This document shows positions 8,220-17,604 of a DNA stretch of 64,000 nucleotides, piece by piece. Origin of the DNA: Mesobacillus jeotgali (lineage in GTDB: Bacteria; Bacillota; Bacilli; Bacillales; Cytobacillaceae). Positions within the stretch are counted from its first letter, which is position 1. The number at the start of each line of letters is the position of its first letter. A program made the position numbers and the translations under genes. The stretch lies in assembly GCF_002874535.1 (NCBI RefSeq), contig NZ_CP025025.1, positions 4,335,353 to 4,399,352 on the forward strand, read 5' to 3'. The notes under the pieces were generated by a model. It was given only the letters and a program-made list of their open reading frames with translations, did no database searches and was not told the DNA's origin.

Positions 8220-8942
8220 ATGATTGTTTCAATTAAAAATGTAAGTAAACGATATGGTAAGCATGATGTCTTAACAAATATCAACTTAGAAATTGAAGGC
8301 GGCGAAATTTTCGGGCTGCTTGGACCCTCTGGAGCGGGAAAAACCACTCTAGTTCGGCAGCTTGTTGGTCTGGAGTCTCCAAGCGAAGGTGAAAATTTTC
8401 TTTTCGGCGAGAAGATGCCTTCCTTAAAGCTTATTGAAAGAATCGGCTATATGGCTCAATCGGACGCACTTTATACTGAATTATCGGCAAAAGAAAATCT
8501 TGAATTCTTTGCCTCCTTGTTCGGTTTGAAGGGCACGCACCGAAAAAAACGTATTTTAGAAGTAATGCAGCTTGTCGATTTATCTGAACATCTTAACAAA
8601 CTGGTAACCAATTATTCTGGCGGCATGAAACGTCGTCTTTCCCTTGCTTCAGCACTGCTGCATGAGCCGGAATTGTTGATTCTCGATGAGCCGACTGTCG
8701 GCATCGATCCTGTGTTGCGCCAGAGCATCTGGTCAGGTTTCTATGATTTGAAAGCTCAGGGAAAAACGCTGATCGTTACAACGCACGTAATGGACGAAGC
8801 AGAAAAATGCGACAGACTGGGACTGATACGAGATGGCCGTCTGATAGCGGTCGGCACTCCTGCAGAATTGAAGGAAAAGACTGGGTCTGCCAGCGTCGAG
8901 GAAGCATTTTTAGCATACGGAGGTGTCCAGCATGAGAATTAG
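8220..8942 (+). CDS. ABC transporter ATPase (DrrA/multidrug-exporter type)
   Basis: The 240-residue ATPase has Walker [10 protein letters not shown], signature YSGGMKRR, Walker [13 protein letters not shown] and an H-loop in TTHVMDE. The sequence resembles ATPases of ABC-2 drug or lipid exporters. It overlaps the permease gene slightly and lies in an operon closed by its TetR regulator, an arrangement typical of inducible efflux. The substrate is unknown. Confidence 0.88.
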   Translation: MIVSIKNVSKRYGKHDVLTNINLEIEGGEIFGLLGPSGAGKTTLVRQLVGLESPSEGENFLFGEKMPSLKLIERIGYMAQSDALYTELSAKENLEFFASLFGLKGTHRKKRILEVMQLVDLSEHLNKLVTNYSGGMKRRLSLASALLHEPELLILDEPTVGIDPVLRQSIWSGFYDLKAQGKTLIVTTHVMDEAEKCDRLGLIRDGRLIAVGTPAELKEKTGSASVEEAFLAYGGVQHEN

Positions 8943-9963
8943 AGCTTTAGTGATCAGGATTATCCGTCAATTCCTTAGGGATAAAAGAACCCTTGCAATG
9001 ATGCTTGTCGCTCCACTCCTGATCCTGACGATGCTCCATCTTGTTTTTAACGGGGAAAACTATATTCCTAAGATAGGTTTGGTCGATGTACCGGAGCCTG
9101 TGATGGAGAAACTCGATATAGATGAAGCAAAAATAACAGAATATGAGTCTGTGAAAGTTGCTGAAGAGGATGCATTGAACCAAGAAATCGATGGGTATGT
9201 CGTTTTTGAAGGTCCTATTCTGGATAAAATCGTACTTGAAGGCAGCGACCCATCTGTGAACGGCGCTGTTATGAAATGGATGCAGCAGGCAACAAAACAG
9301 CTGCTGCCGTCACAGGGACAATTGGAAATGGACGTTGATTATATCCATGGTACAGAAGATATGGGCCAGTTTGATTATTTTGGACCGGTATTATTGGGAT
9401 TCTTCGCCTTCTTCTTTGTGTTCCTCATTTCCGGGATTTCTTTTTTGCGGGAGAGAACAAGCGGTACACTTGAAAAACTACTGTCAAGCCCGTTGCGGAA
9501 ATGGGAAATTGTCATCGGTTATGTACTGGGATTCGGGCTCTTTACGATGCTGCAAGCGACACTGATTGCCTCCTATGCGATTTATGTCCTCGGTATGCTG
9601 ATGGAAGGTTCCTTTTTCTATGTATTATTGATTACCTTAATGCTGTCAATGACGGCGCTGACGCTCGGTACACTGCTGTCCGCGTTTGCGAACAACGAGT
9701 TCCAGATGATACAATTCATCCCAATCATCATCGTGCCGCAGTTTTTCTTCTCTGGTCTGATCAATCTCGATACGATTTCTGATTGGCTGAGCTGGCTTGG
9801 GCCGGTCACACCACTCTATTATGCCGCCGAGGCTTTGCGTGATATTATGGTGAGAGGATATGGATGGGATGCCATCTATGGTAATATGTTGATGCTAGCC
9901 GGGTTTTCAGCTTTATTTATCTTCTTGAATATCTTGGCACTGCGGAAACACCGCGCAGTTTAA
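8932..9963 (+). CDS. ABC-2 type exporter permease
   Basis: The 343-residue partner of the preceding ATPase has one N-terminal membrane helix (about 18-37), an external domain of about 120 residues, and then five to six helices. The GTLEKLLSSPLRKWE stretch and the ABC-2 motif region (FIPIIIVPQFFFSG) lie in the second half. ATG 8932 is chosen because GGAGGTG lies just upstream. An in-frame GTG at 8923 falls inside that ribosome site. Confidence 0.88.
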   Translation: MRIRALVIRIIRQFLRDKRTLAMMLVAPLLILTMLHLVFNGENYIPKIGLVDVPEPVMEKLDIDEAKITEYESVKVAEEDALNQEIDGYVVFEGPILDKIVLEGSDPSVNGAVMKWMQQATKQLLPSQGQLEMDVDYIHGTEDMGQFDYFGPVLLGFFAFFFVFLISGISFLRERTSGTLEKLLSSPLRKWEIVIGYVLGFGLFTMLQATLIASYAIYVLGMLMEGSFFYVLLITLMLSMTALTLGTLLSAFANNEFQMIQFIPIIIVPQFFFSGLINLDTISDWLSWLGPVTPLYYAAEALRDIMVRGYGWDAIYGNMLMLAGFSALFIFLNILALRKHRAV

Positions 9964-9984
9964 CTGTGGTGAAAGGAGTAAAAG

Positions 9985-10644
9985 ATGACTGATCCAGATC
10001 TAAAAATTGACGAGATAATGGACGGCGAAGAACTGACTGAGAAGCAGAAGAAAATTATCATATCTGCCATCGAGTCCTTCGCTGATAAAGGATATTCCGC
10101 CACGTCAACGAGCGAAATTGCCAAAAAGGCAGGCGTCGCTGAAGGTACGATTTTCAGGCATTATAAAACGAAAAAGGATTTGCTGCTGGCAATTGTCGCT
10201 CCAGTGATGGCAAAGTTTGTGGCACCTTTTATCATAAAAGATCTGCAGAAGGTTCTTCATCAGGATTACGAGCATTTTGAAGATTTTCTTACTGCCATGC
10301 TTTTGAATCGCCGTGACTTCCTTGTCAAAAATCTTGCTACCGTTAAAATCCTGGTGCAGGAAATTCCGTTCCACCCTGAATTAAAGGAATTGTTCAAAGA
10401 GCATATCGCCATAAAAGTATATGCTCAATTCATAAAGCTTGTGGAGCATTATCAGGCAAAAGGCCAGATCATCGATATCCCGGCCTACAGCGTGTTTAGG
10501 ATGACATTTTCAACAATCTTTGGCTATTTGATTGCGCGCTACATGATCTTGCCTGAAGCGGATTGGGATGATGAAGCAGAAACAGAGCGGACAATCCAAT
10601 TCATCATGCATGGATTGGCAGGCCCAAACAGCAGCAAAGACTGA
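9985..10644 (+). CDS. TetR/AcrR-family regulator of the upstream ABC exporter
   Basis: The 219-residue protein has an N-terminal helix-turn-helix (about residues 22-65: FADKGYSATSTSEIAKKAGV, then EGTIFRHYKTK) and a helical ligand domain. It is the last gene of the exporter operon, 21 bp after the permease. It most likely binds the paired operators at 8130-8194, giving autorepression. The inducer is unknown. Confidence 0.88.
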   Translation: MTDPDLKIDEIMDGEELTEKQKKIIISAIESFADKGYSATSTSEIAKKAGVAEGTIFRHYKTKKDLLLAIVAPVMAKFVAPFIIKDLQKVLHQDYEHFEDFLTAMLLNRRDFLVKNLATVKILVQEIPFHPELKELFKEHIAIKVYAQFIKLVEHYQAKGQIIDIPAYSVFRMTFSTIFGYLIARYMILPEADWDDEAETERTIQFIMHGLAGPNSSKD

Positions 10645-10671
10645 ACCGGGTGTTCTCACCCGGTATTTTTT
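10645..10671 (+). terminator. Intrinsic terminator of the exporter operon
   Basis: ACCGGGTG (10645-10652) pairs with CACCCGGT (10657-10664) around TTCT, followed by ATTTTTT. It begins at the base after the stop codon. Confidence 0.9.
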
Positions 10672-10676
10672 GTTTT

Positions 10677-10760
10677 GCGAACTGGAAAAAATCACGCGAA
10701 ATTTCCAATTCGCGAATAAATTTTGTTTTTCGCCAATAAAATCGAATTATCGCCAATAAC
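10677..10760 (-). repeat. 20-bp-period intergenic array with GCGAACTGGAAA hairpin (array A)
   Basis: CGCGAATAA at 10711 and CGCCAATAA at 10731 and 10751 recur at exactly 20-bp spacing; on the minus strand the core reads TTATTGGCG. The array ends in an inverted pair, GCGAACTGGAAA (10677-10688) with TTTCCAATTCGC (10702-10713). The same core and hairpin recur at 41739-41879 in opposite orientation. It sits between the terminators of two convergent transcription units and has no coding sense. Confidence 0.75.
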
Positions 10761-10784
10761 TACATCCGGTACTTCTCCAAAACA

Positions 10785-10814
10785 AGAAAAGGAGCACCAT
10801 TTCAGGTACTCCTT
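10785..10814 (-). terminator. Intrinsic terminator of the sugar dehydrogenase gene
   Basis: On the minus strand AAGGAGTACC (10814-10805) pairs with GGTGCTCCTT (10798-10789), with one mismatch, followed by TTCTTG. It lies just after the stop of the gene ending at 10823. Confidence 0.75.
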
Positions 10815-10822
10815 CCCGATTT

Positions 10823-11920
10823 TCATCTTAAATCCTCCAGTTTTACGCGATAAAGCTTATCATCGCCTTCACTCGGGATGCCTCGGCCGTCGGTATTATT
10901 GCTGATGAAATATAAATCATCACCATCAACGATCACATCGCGGATTCGTCCTAATCCGGTGACTACTTCTCTCGTAGTTTTCGCGGCGGGATCGAACTCT
11001 CGTAAGGCATTGCCCCTCAAAGTTGCAACATATAACTTCCCTTCATACGCTTCCATTCCTGATGGTGCCCATGTATCGCTTCCAGAGTGGAAAATAGGTG
11101 CTTCCATGCCCTGCTTCGTTTCGTCACCGGTTATCTCTGGCCAGCCATAGTTTTTTCCAGCCTGAATCAGATTGATTTCATCTTGCGCGGAGGGTCCGTG
11201 TTCACTGGCATAGAGTGTTCCATCCTCCGACCAGGCCAGTCCCTGCGGATTGCGGTGGCCATAGCTGTATACATAGGAGTTTTCAAATGGATTATCTGCC
11301 GGAACAGACCCATCAAGGTTCAGCCGCAGGATTTTACCGCCGAGCGAACTTAAATCCTGGGCGATTTCCGGATTGGTTGCAGCATCACCTGCCGTGGCAT
11401 AAAGCTTTCCATCCGGACCGATTTTCAGCCTGCCGCCGTGGTGGAAGCGTCCGCTCGGGATTTTATCAAGTAGCAGCTTGCCTTCCACCCATTCACCATT
11501 GTTCAAAGTCAGTTCGACAATTCGATTGAACTGCCCGGTGCCATTCTCGTATGTATAATAAGCAAATGCCTTGTTCGACTGCTCGAAATCAGGAGCGAGC
11601 ACAAAGCCAAGAAATCCCGCTTCAGCTGCCTGTGAAACTTTCTTTTTAAAAGAAACCTTCTGTTTGTCTGTGTTGCCGCCTTCCACTTTTACAATCGAAC
11701 CCGGGCGTTCGCTCAAGTAAAATGTCTCGCCGCTTTTATTGATTGACCATGGGACTTCCAGATTTTCTGCAACAACCTCAAGCAGATCGGCCTGGGCAAT
11801 CGCTTCTTTGTCTTCTGGTTTTTGATTCACTTCGCCTGAAGGCTTCGTTTCATCACCGCCACCTGAACAGCCTACAATCACCATCAGCATTGCCAACATC
11901 GCATACAAGGATCTTTTCAT
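10823..11920 (-). CDS. PQQ-dependent aldose-type sugar dehydrogenase, lipoprotein
   Basis: The 365-residue protein has a lipobox (IVGCSGG, Cys18), so it is lipid-anchored outside. The rest is the six-bladed propeller of the GSDH/YliI-Asd family, with the stretches PSGRFHHGGRLKIGPDG, GKILRLNLDGS, YGHRNPQGLAW and ASEHGPSAQDEIN. The family oxidises aldose sugars with PQQ. Many Firmicutes, including probably this one, lack visible PQQ synthesis, so the cofactor may come from outside. AGGAAAGGA precedes ATG 11920. Confidence 0.85.
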   Translation of the reverse strand: MKRSLYAMLAMLMVIVGCSGGGDETKPSGEVNQKPEDKEAIAQADLLEVVAENLEVPWSINKSGETFYLSERPGSIVKVEGGNTDKQKVSFKKKVSQAAEAGFLGFVLAPDFEQSNKAFAYYTYENGTGQFNRIVELTLNNGEWVEGKLLLDKIPSGRFHHGGRLKIGPDGKLYATAGDAATNPEIAQDLSSLGGKILRLNLDGSVPADNPFENSYVYSYGHRNPQGLAWSEDGTLYASEHGPSAQDEINLIQAGKNYGWPEITGDETKQGMEAPIFHSGSDTWAPSGMEAYEGKLYVATLRGNALREFDPAAKTTREVVTGLGRIRDVIVDGDDLYFISNNTDGRGIPSEGDDKLYRVKLEDLR

Positions 11921-12003
11921 GACACACGTCCTTTCCTATATATAGTACATTCTAAAATCAAAAGCCCAAATCCACTAAAAGATGTCCTTAACTCACTCAA
12001 AAA

Positions 12004-12864
12004 TCAATCTTCCAGCACCTTCATAATCGCTTTTCCGACGCCGCTTTCTTCATTAGTCAATGTCACTTCACCGCATAATACTTTGATTTCTTGAGCTGCA
12101 TTGCCCATCGCTACAGGTTTGCCGACTTTCTCAAGCATCGATACATCATTGAAATTGTCACCAAGCGCCATCGTTTCCTCCAGGCTGATCCCTCTTGAAG
12201 CAACGAATTTTTCCAGGGCAACGCCCTTTTGAGCATCAAGGCTTGTGATTTCGATGTTCTCATGCCCGGATGAACTGACTGCAAGCCCTGAGATTTCCTT
12301 CAGGCCATCATTTGCTGCTTCCAGCTTGTTATCATCTAGTGAAAAAGCCAGCAGCTTGTAAATCTCATATTGGTCGTCCTCGAATAATTCGTCATAATGG
12401 TCGATCTTCGTAATCAGCCCTTTATGCATTCTTTCCTCAGCGGCCTCAGCGATTTTTTCAATCGGCACTTCTGGGTTTGCGGTTGAGAAAATATCAACGA
12501 TGATCGTGATTGCCATATCCTCATCTTCAGTAAAGGTACCTCTGTTTGTGTAAACCTCGAAATACACGCCGCTTTCTACAAGCCTAAGCGCTGCCTGCCG
12601 GGCCTCCGCCTTATTCAATGGGCTTGAAGAAACAATCTCCCCATCCTCGGAACGAACCTCGGCTCCATTCACACAGATCATTGGCAGTTTTAAACCGGAT
12701 TCCTCAAGAACGAATTTTGCTTCCTGGAACGAACGTCCGGTTGCGACAACGACTTCTACTCCCTGCTTCCTTGCTGTTAAAATCGCTTCCTTATTCTCTG
12801 CAGTAATCTGCTGGGTAGCAGTCAATAACGTCCCGTCCATATCTGTAGCTATGCACTTAATCAT
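12004..12864 (-). CDS. Cof-type HAD-superfamily phosphatase
   Basis: The 286-residue cytoplasmic protein starts IKCIATDMDGTLL, which is HAD motif I. Motif II lies in VVVATGRS, and the C-terminal motifs are in GDNFNDVSMLEKVG. The large C2 cap puts it in the Cof/YbiV class, which hydrolyses sugar phosphates and related metabolites; the exact substrate cannot be read. ATG 12864 is chosen because AAGGTG lies nine bases upstream. A GTG at 12876 overlaps that site. Confidence 0.87.
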   Translation of the reverse strand: MIKCIATDMDGTLLTATQQITAENKEAILTARKQGVEVVVATGRSFQEAKFVLEESGLKLPMICVNGAEVRSEDGEIVSSSPLNKAEARQAALRLVESGVYFEVYTNRGTFTEDEDMAITIIVDIFSTANPEVPIEKIAEAAEERMHKGLITKIDHYDELFEDDQYEIYKLLAFSLDDNKLEAANDGLKEISGLAVSSSGHENIEITSLDAQKGVALEKFVASRGISLEETMALGDNFNDVSMLEKVGKPVAMGNAAQEIKVLCGEVTLTNEESGVGKAIMKVLED

Positions 12865-13045
12865 TTCTTTCTTCACCTTCAGTCATTATTTTTCAGTATT
12901 AACAATCATGATAGACCTTCAAACTCTCGACAGCAAATAATACGTGTATATACTAATTTTTAAATTGATATGACCACGAAATATCCCTTTCATTTCTGGC
13001 ATGAACTAATAATCTATAAATTTAAATTTCTTAAAAACTTTCATA

Positions 13046-13248
13046 TTGTCATTCTAAAATTCATATGCTATTATGAATCCGAAGCTGCAATCGTTTGCAT
13101 ATAAAGGTGCATATAAGTATGAAATGCACATAAACCTTTTATATCAAGGTTTTCTACATTTTCACCTCGTATATGTAAGCGTTTTAAAGGTGTTGTATAA
13201 AATCAATCACAGCTAAAGATTTATGCAAAAATATGCAAACGCTTTCGG
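13046..13248 (+). promoter_or_regulatory. Promoter region and two LacI-type operators upstream of the sugar ABC operon
   Basis: A good sigma-A promoter is visible: TTGTCA 13046-13051, 17 bp, TATTAT 13069-13074. Its -10 lies in an inverted repeat, ATTCATA/TATGAAT (13059-13078). Downstream are two operator-like sites, ATGTAAGCGTTTTAA (13173-13187) and ATGCAAACGCTTTCG (13234-13248). Each matches 14 of 15 positions of the CcpA cre consensus and the general LacI-family operator. A LacI regulator is encoded in the operon (16505). With the promoter above, the sites lie at about +95 and +155, so they would act as roadblocks unless a nearer promoter exists. The 424-bp gap holds no gene. Confidence 0.65.
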
Positions 13249-13300
13249 AACGCATGTGGTTGCATGCAAAAAAATATAAATATTTGGGGGTATCTCAACA

Positions 13301-14608
13301 ATGAAAGCAAAAAAGCTATTTCCAGCAGTTCTTTCCCTTGGACTTTTGATTGGAGGAGGTCTTGCAGGCTGTTCATCAAGCGATGACAAGACTTCAGGCG
13401 AGGGCGGAAAAGACGGAGACAAAGTAACCGTTGACATTTTCCAATTCAAGGTTGAGTTCAAGGATCAGTTTGAAGACATTGCAAAGGCTTATGAAGAAGC
13501 TAACAAAGATGTTGATATCAACATCACAACTGTCGGCGGCGGCGAAGATTACGGTGCTGCATTGAAATCGAAGTTCGCTTCTGGCAATGAACCTACTATT
13601 TATAACGTAGGCGGACCGCAGGACGTTGCAGATTGGGAAGATAAGCTTGCAGATCTTTCCGACACAGCTGCTGCAAAAGCTGCACTTAGCGGAACGCTTG
13701 AAGGCGTAACAAAAGACGATAAAGTACTTGGACTTCCGTACAACCAGGAAGGCTATGGATTCATCTATAACAAAGGTATTTTTGAAAAAGCTGGTATCGA
13801 TCCAAAGAGCATCACTAGCTACAGCGCATTAGAAGAAGCTGTAAAAACGCTTGACAGCAAAAAGAAAGACCTTGGTCTTACATCTGTATTTGCTCTTCCT
13901 GCAAAAGAAACTTGGGTAACAGGACTTCACCTTTCAAACGTATTCCTTGCTCCTGAATTTGACCAGAACGTAATCAATGCTTTCGAGTCTAAGGAAGTTA
14001 CTTTTGAACACGGTGATGCATTCAAGAAAGTTCTTGACCTGCAAAATAAATACTCTGACCAGCCTACTGTAAGCCTTGACTATGCTAAGCAAGTTGAAGA
14101 GCTATTCTCAACTGGCAAAGCAGCGATCATCCAGCAAGGTAACTGGGTATCAGGTTCAATCGCTGGTATCGACGAAGAGCTTGCTAACAGCGGCGTAGGA
14201 ATCCTTCCAATCCCTGTTGAAGGCTACAAAGAAGATTCAATCCCTGTTGGCGTGCCAATGTACTGGGCTGTAAACAGCAACAAAGATGAAAAAGAAGTTG
14301 CAGCAGCTAAGGAATTCCTTGACTGGCTATACACTTCTGAAGAAGGTAAAACAGCCGTAATCGAAGATTTCAAATTCATTCCTGCATATGAAGGATATGA
14401 CGCTGGAAAAATCTCTGACCCACTTGCAAAAGAAATCTATGAATACTCTTCAGCTGGCAAAACACTTGCTTGGACATTCATGGGTTACCCAACTGGATGG
14501 GGTCAAGAAAAGCTTGGCATCAACATCCAAAAGTACGTGAGCGGCGAAATGACTTGGGATGAATTAGTAGAAGAGTCTTCCAAGGCTTGGGCAGAAGCTC
14601 GTAAGTAA
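13301..14608 (+). CDS. Sugar ABC transporter substrate-binding lipoprotein
   Basis: The 435-residue protein has a type II signal peptide with lipobox LAGC (Cys24) and a family 1 extracellular solute-binding fold (EEDYGAALKSKFASGNEPT-type region, then PYNQEGYGFIYNKGIFEKAGID). It captures an oligosaccharide outside the membrane and delivers it to the two permeases encoded at 14800-16481. The nearby GH13 glucosidase and maltose phosphorylase suggest a maltose/maltodextrin or other alpha-glucoside. No ATPase is encoded here, so a shared MsmK-type ATPase elsewhere is expected. The ribosome site is weak (GGGGGTATC). Confidence 0.9.
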   Translation: MKAKKLFPAVLSLGLLIGGGLAGCSSSDDKTSGEGGKDGDKVTVDIFQFKVEFKDQFEDIAKAYEEANKDVDINITTVGGGEDYGAALKSKFASGNEPTIYNVGGPQDVADWEDKLADLSDTAAAKAALSGTLEGVTKDDKVLGLPYNQEGYGFIYNKGIFEKAGIDPKSITSYSALEEAVKTLDSKKKDLGLTSVFALPAKETWVTGLHLSNVFLAPEFDQNVINAFESKEVTFEHGDAFKKVLDLQNKYSDQPTVSLDYAKQVEELFSTGKAAIIQQGNWVSGSIAGIDEELANSGVGILPIPVEGYKEDSIPVGVPMYWAVNSNKDEKEVAAAKEFLDWLYTSEEGKTAVIEDFKFIPAYEGYDAGKISDPLAKEIYEYSSAGKTLAWTFMGYPTGWGQEKLGINIQKYVSGEMTWDELVEESSKAWAEARK

Positions 14609-14626
14609 TAGGTTTTAACTAAAGAA

Positions 14627-14668
14627 GGAAACAGAACGGCTGCGGCTGTTTTGTTTCCTATCTTTTTT
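14627..14668 (+). terminator. Attenuator-like hairpin between binding protein and permeases
   Basis: The 14-base arms 14627-14640 and 14645-14658 form an imperfect stem, followed by TATCTTTTTT. A partial terminator here would explain a high binding-protein-to-permease ratio, as is usual for ABC importers. That role is inferred. Confidence 0.7.
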
Positions 14669-14799
14669 CCATGAAGCGGTTCGGAAAATCATTGGATGAA
14701 TCAAGAGTACTCGTCAAAAATCAGTAGACTACATACTTCTGATCTTGATACGAAATAGATTAGCTTCCCTTGATAACACAAAGATAGGAGGATTTACAG

Positions 14800-15660
14800 A
14801 TGCGAAACCGGAACCTCTGGTACTGGCTTTTCCTGGCTCCAGCCTTGCTTGCACTTGCTGTTGTGGTCATTTTGCCGCTTGCATTCGGGGTGTACTACTC
14901 ATTTACTGACTGGAACGGGATCAAGACACCTTCATTTGTAGGCCTTGAACATTATAAAGCGCTTTTTGCTGAGGAAGAATTCAGAGAAGCATTATGGTTC
15001 ACAACAAAGTTCACTGTTGTTTCTGTGTTCCTGATCAATTTCTTTGGCATTTCCCTTGCATTGCTTGTCACGCAAAAATTTAAAACGAATAATATCCTGA
15101 GAACGATTTTCTTCATGCCAAACCTGATTGGCGGCTTAATTTTAGGCTTCATTTGGCAGTTCATTTTTACAAAGGTATTCGCGAGCGTCGGTGAACTGAT
15201 TGGCGTTGAAGCTTTAGAAGGTTGGCTGTCCACTGAGACAACGGGCTTCTGGGCGATGGCGATCTTGATGAGCTGGCAGATGGCTGGTTACATCATGGTC
15301 ATCTATATTTCATTCCTTGAAGGGGTGCCTCAGGAATTGCTTGAAGCAGCTGAAATTGACGGAGCGAACAGCTTCCAGCGTTTTTATCACGTCACCTTCC
15401 CGCTGGTCATGCCTGCGTTCACCGTCAGCTTGTTCCTGACCCTTTCCAACTCATTCAAGCTTTACGACCAGAACCTGTCGCTCACTGGCGGCGGACCATA
15501 CAATTCGACACAGATGGTCGCGATGGAAATTTTCAAAACGGCATTTGTGGAAAATGCGATGGCATTCGCACAGGCAAAGGCGGTCATTTTCTTCCTGATT
15601 GTTGCGGCTATTTCGCTTACACAGGTATATATCAATAAAAAACGGGAGGTCGAGATGTAA
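14800..15660 (+). CDS. Sugar ABC transporter permease (MalF-like)
   Basis: The 286-residue protein has six membrane helices and the cytoplasmic EAA loop (EAAEIDGANSFQRFYHVTFP) of the MalF/UgpA permease class. ATG 14800 follows AGGAGG. The stop overlaps the next start by one base (ATGTAATG), so the two permeases are translationally coupled. Confidence 0.92.
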   Translation: MRNRNLWYWLFLAPALLALAVVVILPLAFGVYYSFTDWNGIKTPSFVGLEHYKALFAEEEFREALWFTTKFTVVSVFLINFFGISLALLVTQKFKTNNILRTIFFMPNLIGGLILGFIWQFIFTKVFASVGELIGVEALEGWLSTETTGFWAMAILMSWQMAGYIMVIYISFLEGVPQELLEAAEIDGANSFQRFYHVTFPLVMPAFTVSLFLTLSNSFKLYDQNLSLTGGGPYNSTQMVAMEIFKTAFVENAMAFAQAKAVIFFLIVAAISLTQVYINKKREVEM

Positions 15661-16481
15661 TGAAAAAGAAGAAGCAGAGCAGAATCATTCTTGAAATTCT
15701 CGGCATCATCCTTGCGCTGATCTGGCTATCCCCGTTTTACCTGATGATTGTCAACTCTTTCAAGACGAAACGAGAAATGTTCGAAGATACGCTAAAGCTG
15801 CCCGATGTTTTTTCATTCGAGAATTACACAGTTGCTTTCGAACGTTTAGATTTTATTAAAACCTTCTTCAACTCTGTATTGATCACGGTATTGGCTGTGG
15901 CCGTTATCATCATTTTTTCATCAATGGCTGCCTATGCCCTGTCAAGGCGTGGAGGCAAAACGAGCGGCATCATTTTCATGCTGTTTGTAGCGGCAATGCT
16001 CATCCCGTTCCAATCCGTAATGATTCCTTTAGTGTCGATTTTCGGTAAACTCGAAATGCTCAACCGGGGCGGACTGATCTTCATGTACCTTGGTTTTGGG
16101 GCAAGCTTGTCGATTTTCCTTTACCACGGAACATTGAGTGGAATACCGAAATCGCTTGATGAAGCGGCAACGATCGATGGCGCGAACCGATTCCAGATTT
16201 TCTGGCATATCATTTTCCCGATGCTTAAACCGGTCTCTGTTACTGTGGCAATCCTGAACATCATCTGGATCTGGAATGACTACCTGCTTCCTTCCCTTGT
16301 CATCAATCAGCAAGGAATGGAAACAATTCCGCTTAAGATGTTCTTCTTCTTTGGGGAATATACTAAACAATGGCATCTTGCACTGGCAGGACTGACGATC
16401 GCAATCATTCCAGTCATCATTATTTACTTCTTCCTCCAAAAGCAAATCATCAAGGGAGTTTCAGAAGGCTCGGTAAAATAA
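15660..16481 (+). CDS. Sugar ABC transporter permease (MalG-like)
   Basis: The 273-residue protein has six membrane helices, an EAA loop (EAATIDGANRFQIFWHIIFP), and the MalG-type N-terminus with SPFYLMIVNSFKTKREMF. It forms the heterodimeric channel with the preceding permease. GGGAGGTCGAG lies inside the end of the upstream gene and serves as its ribosome site. Confidence 0.92.
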   Translation: MKKKKQSRIILEILGIILALIWLSPFYLMIVNSFKTKREMFEDTLKLPDVFSFENYTVAFERLDFIKTFFNSVLITVLAVAVIIIFSSMAAYALSRRGGKTSGIIFMLFVAAMLIPFQSVMIPLVSIFGKLEMLNRGGLIFMYLGFGASLSIFLYHGTLSGIPKSLDEAATIDGANRFQIFWHIIFPMLKPVSVTVAILNIIWIWNDYLLPSLVINQQGMETIPLKMFFFFGEYTKQWHLALAGLTIAIIPVIIIYFFLQKQIIKGVSEGSVK

Positions 16482-16504
16482 TCGAACTATAGGAGAGACG
16501 ACCA

Positions 16505-17530
16505 ATGGCAGTCACAATCAAAGATGTAGCGAAGGCAGCCGGTGTGTCACCTTCTACCGTTTCCAGGGTGATAGCAGATCACCCTCATATCAATGAAGGA
16601 ACGAAGAAGCGTGTACGGAAAGTGATGGAGAAACTGGGATACCACCCGAACTTCCAGGCACGAAGCCTAGTGGTAAGGAGTACTGAGACAATCGGTATTG
16701 TTATGCCCAATTCAGCTACCCAGGCATTGCAAAATCCGTTTTTCCCCGAGGTCATCAGGGGAATCAGCATGAAGGCCCATGAACACCAATTTGGAGTTTA
16801 TTTAACGACTGGCATCACGGATGAGGAGATTTTCCAGCAGGTCATTTCGATGGTGCAGGGCCGCAGAGTTGACGGCATCATCCTTTTGTATTCGAAAACG
16901 GATGATAAAATCATGAACTACTTGCTGGAGCATAAGTTTCCGTTTACTGTCATAGGCCGCCCGAGCATGAACGCTGAGCGGATCACCTATGTGGATAATG
17001 ACAATATTTATATTACCAAACAGGTTACTGATTATTTGATCAAGCTGGGACATCGAAAAATTGCTTTTATCGGTGTTAATTTAGAGCAAGTTTTTACAAT
17101 TGACCGCCTAGAGGGATATAAACAAGCCCTTCAGGAAGCTGGCCTCCCATATGACGAAAAGTATATTATCCATGAGCAATGCTTAAAGTCTGAAGGAAAA
17201 GAAGGCATCACGAGGTTCTTCTCCTCCCATGAGCCGCCTACCGCCCTCGTAGTGGCAGATGATTTTACCGCTATCGAGCTTATGAGTTATTCCGAGGAAT
17301 TGAATATCAAGGTGCCTGAAGAGATCTCAATTGTCAGCTTCAATGATGTACCGCTTGCGGAGCATATGAAGCCACAACTGACTTCTGTTAATATCGACAT
17401 CTTCCAGTTAGGTTTCGAAGCGGCTAACTGTTTAATAGAAATCATTAAAAATCCGGATACATTGCCGAAAAGAATCACAATCCCGGCACGGATGGTTGAA
17501 CGGAAATCATGCGGTCCGATTCATAAGTAA
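16505..17530 (+). CDS. LacI-family regulator of the alpha-glucoside locus
   Basis: The 341-residue protein has an N-terminal LacI helix-turn-helix (TIKDVAKAAGVSPSTVSRVI, residues 4-23), a hinge helix (NFQARSLV) and a periplasmic-binding-like sugar domain. It is MalR-like in context, sitting between the importer and the GH13 enzyme. It probably binds the GYAARCGYTT-type operators at 13173, 13234 and 33318, which would link the importer with maltose phosphorylase. AGGAGAG precedes ATG 16505. Confidence 0.88.
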   Translation: MAVTIKDVAKAAGVSPSTVSRVIADHPHINEGTKKRVRKVMEKLGYHPNFQARSLVVRSTETIGIVMPNSATQALQNPFFPEVIRGISMKAHEHQFGVYLTTGITDEEIFQQVISMVQGRRVDGIILLYSKTDDKIMNYLLEHKFPFTVIGRPSMNAERITYVDNDNIYITKQVTDYLIKLGHRKIAFIGVNLEQVFTIDRLEGYKQALQEAGLPYDEKYIIHEQCLKSEGKEGITRFFSSHEPPTALVVADDFTAIELMSYSEELNIKVPEEISIVSFNDVPLAEHMKPQLTSVNIDIFQLGFEAANCLIEIIKNPDTLPKRITIPARMVERKSCGPIHK

Positions 17531-17604
17531 GTCTTGGACAGCGCAAAATGACTAATGTAAAATAACGGGATACATCAGGAACATACAAAGAAATGAGGGT
17601 TCAC